From contig JAUJNC010000215.1 in the NCBI GenBank assembly GCA_030446525.1, positions 1-6,388 of the forward strand: a DNA stretch of 6,388 nt, given 5' to 3'. The translations under genes were made by a program, and so were the position numbers. The stretch's first letter is position 1. Every line of letters starts with the position of its first letter. The stretch is from Armatimonadaceae bacterium (GTDB taxonomy: Bacteria > Armatimonadota > Armatimonadia > Armatimonadales > Armatimonadaceae). This document shows positions 5,232 through 6,388 of the stretch, one piece after another. The notes under the pieces are model-generated. The model saw only the letters and a list, made by a program, of their open reading frames with translations. It did not search any database and was not told where the DNA came from.

Positions 5232-6388
5232 ATGATCTGGTGGATCGGCTCGGCGCCCTCGACGCCGACCAGCTTCTGGTCCAGGCCGCCGTAGAAGTAG
5301 GTCAGGCGGTTCGGGTCCATGCCCATCTGGCGCAGGATCGTGGCGTGCAGGTGCTTGACGTGGAACTTGTCCTCGACCGCCGCGCTGCCGAGCTCGTCGG
5401 TCTGGCCGACGCTCACGCCGCCCTTGACCCCGCCGCCCGCCAGCCACATGGTGAACCCGTACGCGTTGTGATCGCGCCCGGTCCCCTTCTCGTACTCGGC
5501 GGTCGGCTGTCGCCCGAACTCGCCGCCCCACACGATCAGCGTCTGGTCCAGCAGGCCGCGCTGCTTCAGGTCTTTGAGAAGGCCGGCGATCGGCTTGTCG
5601 GTTTCGCCGGCGTGCAGCGTGTGGTTCGTGACCAGGTCGTTGTGGGCGTCCCAGGTGCTGTCGACGTGGTTGCCGCCGGAGTAGATCTGGATGAAGCGGA
5701 CGCCGCGCTCGACCAGGCGGCGGGCCATCAGGCACTGCCGCCCGAACACCTCCGTGCGTGGGTCATCCAGCCCGTACAGGCCGCGCGTGGACTCGGTCTC
5801 TTTCTGCAAGTCCACCGCCTCGGGCGCGGCGCTCTGCATGCGGAAGGCGAGCTCGTAGCTGGCGATGCGCGCCGCCAGGTTCGTGTTGTCGATGCGGCGG
5901 GCGTTGTGCTCGGCGTTGTATCCCTGGAGCGTATCCAGCATTCTGCGCTGCATCGCCGGCGTCACGCCCGGGGGGCGGTCCAGGTCCAGGATCGGGGTCG
6001 CGCCCCCGTTCATGACCGTCGCCTGGTACGAGGCGGGCATGTGGCCGCTCGACCAGTTCTTGGCGCCGCTGATCGGGCCGCCGCGCGGGTCGAGCATGAC
6101 CACGAAGCCCGGCAGGTTCTGGTTCTCGCTCCCCAGCCCGTAGCTCACCCACGACCCGAGGCACGGGCTGCCGGAAAGGATCTTGCCTGTGTTCATCTGG
6201 AGCATGGCCGAGCCGTGGATGGGCGAGTCCGCCGTCATCGAGTGGAGGAAGGCGATGTCGTCCACGCAGGTCGCCACGTGCGGGAAGAGATCGGAGACCC
6301 ACTTGCCGCACCGGCCGTACGGCTTGAAGTCCCAGCGCGGCTCGACGATCCGGCCCACGTTCTTGTGCCCGCCGCGCCCGAACGTCTT
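5228..6388 (-). CDS. DUF1501 domain-containing protein, 5'-partial
   Basis: This is a DUF1501 protein, a family distantly related to the alkaline phosphatase/sulfatase superfamily. Members are abundant in Planctomycetota and relatives, often exported by Tat, and often sit beside a DUF1549/DUF1553 cytochrome-like gene; the substrate is unknown. The frame is open to the window edge: the visible sequence starts KTFGRGGHKN before GTG 6358, so that GTG is not the start. Some 386 residues are visible, and roughly 80-110, including any signal peptide, lie to the right. Signatures include HSMTADSPIHGSAMLQMNTG near the N-terminal side (about nt 6180-6242), SGGNHVDSTWDAH (about 5638-5676), GGEFGRQPTAE (about 5495-5527), and GRDHNAYGFTMWLAGGGVKGG (about 5417-5479). 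The Asp, Glu and His in these motifs are the likely metal-site residues. The stop is TTA at 5228-5230 on the + strand. Confidence 0.92.
   Translation of the reverse strand, partial: KTFGRGGHKNVGRIVEPRWDFKPYGRCGKWVSDLFPHVATCVDDIAFLHSMTADSPIHGSAMLQMNTGKILSGSPCLGSWVSYGLGSENQNLPGFVVMLDPRGGPISGAKNWSSGHMPASYQATVMNGGATPILDLDRPPGVTPAMQRRMLDTLQGYNAEHNARRIDNTNLAARIASYELAFRMQSAAPEAVDLQKETESTRGLYGLDDPRTEVFGRQCLMARRLVERGVRFIQIYSGGNHVDSTWDAHNDLVTNHTLHAGETDKPIAGLLKDLKQRGLLDQTLIVWGGEFGRQPTAEYEKGTGRDHNAYGFTMWLAGGGVKGGVSVGQTDELGSAAVEDKFHVKHLHATILRQMGMDPNRLTYFYGGLDQKLVGVEGAEPIHQII

Noticed and set aside
4482..5735. Long - strand open frame (417 codons) spanning the end of the secreted-protein gene and part of the DUF1501 gene
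   Set aside because: It is an Arg/Pro/Gly-rich translation lying in a different frame from DUF1501 and antisense to the secreted-protein gene; there is no start context and no recognisable domain.
1..6388. Search for defence systems, CRISPR, mobile elements, tRNA/rRNA or toxin-antitoxin genes
   Set aside because: No transposase, integrase, nuclease, direct repeat array or RNA gene could be seen; all substantial frames are explained by the six genes described.

Overview
This is a GC-rich bacterial chromosomal window with densely packed genes and short intergenic gaps. The strongest lineage hint is a DUF1501 protein at the right end. That family is abundant in Planctomycetota and also occurs in Armatimonadota, Verrucomicrobiota and Acidobacteriota. 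I would place the source in that group without choosing a phylum. There is no rRNA, tRNA, CRISPR array, insertion sequence or phage gene in the window, and I found no convincing new multi-gene system.

Left block (1-2450, all + strand): a sugar phosphate isomerase/epimerase-like TIM-barrel protein that is cut by the window edge; an EamA/DMT-type transporter that looks internally deleted (185 residues, about 110 fewer than the family norm); and the radical SAM heme chaperone HemW. Gaps of about 20 nt suggest one operon. The functions have no obvious common pathway, so this is probably co-transcription of housekeeping and accessory genes.

Middle block (2451-4033): a small lipoprotein with a twin-arginine-like signal (- strand) faces hemW. 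It diverges from an SPL-family radical SAM protein (+ strand). The 125-nt to 131-nt divergent spacer holds two back-to-back extended -10 promoters that match each other at 13 of 15 positions. Between them is a 7+7 bp inverted repeat that could be an operator.

Right block (4034-6388): a short AT-rich stretch and an 18-bp perfect palindrome lie just upstream of an unrecognised secreted protein (+ strand). That gene runs head-on into a DUF1501 gene (- strand, 5' end beyond the window). The two stop codons share the palindromic tetranucleotide TTAA, so the genes overlap by 4 nt with no room for a terminator.

The points most worth checking are the shortened transporter, the matched divergent promoters, the palindrome before the secreted gene and the overlapping convergent stops. 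All functional assignments come from reading motifs by eye; no database search was run.
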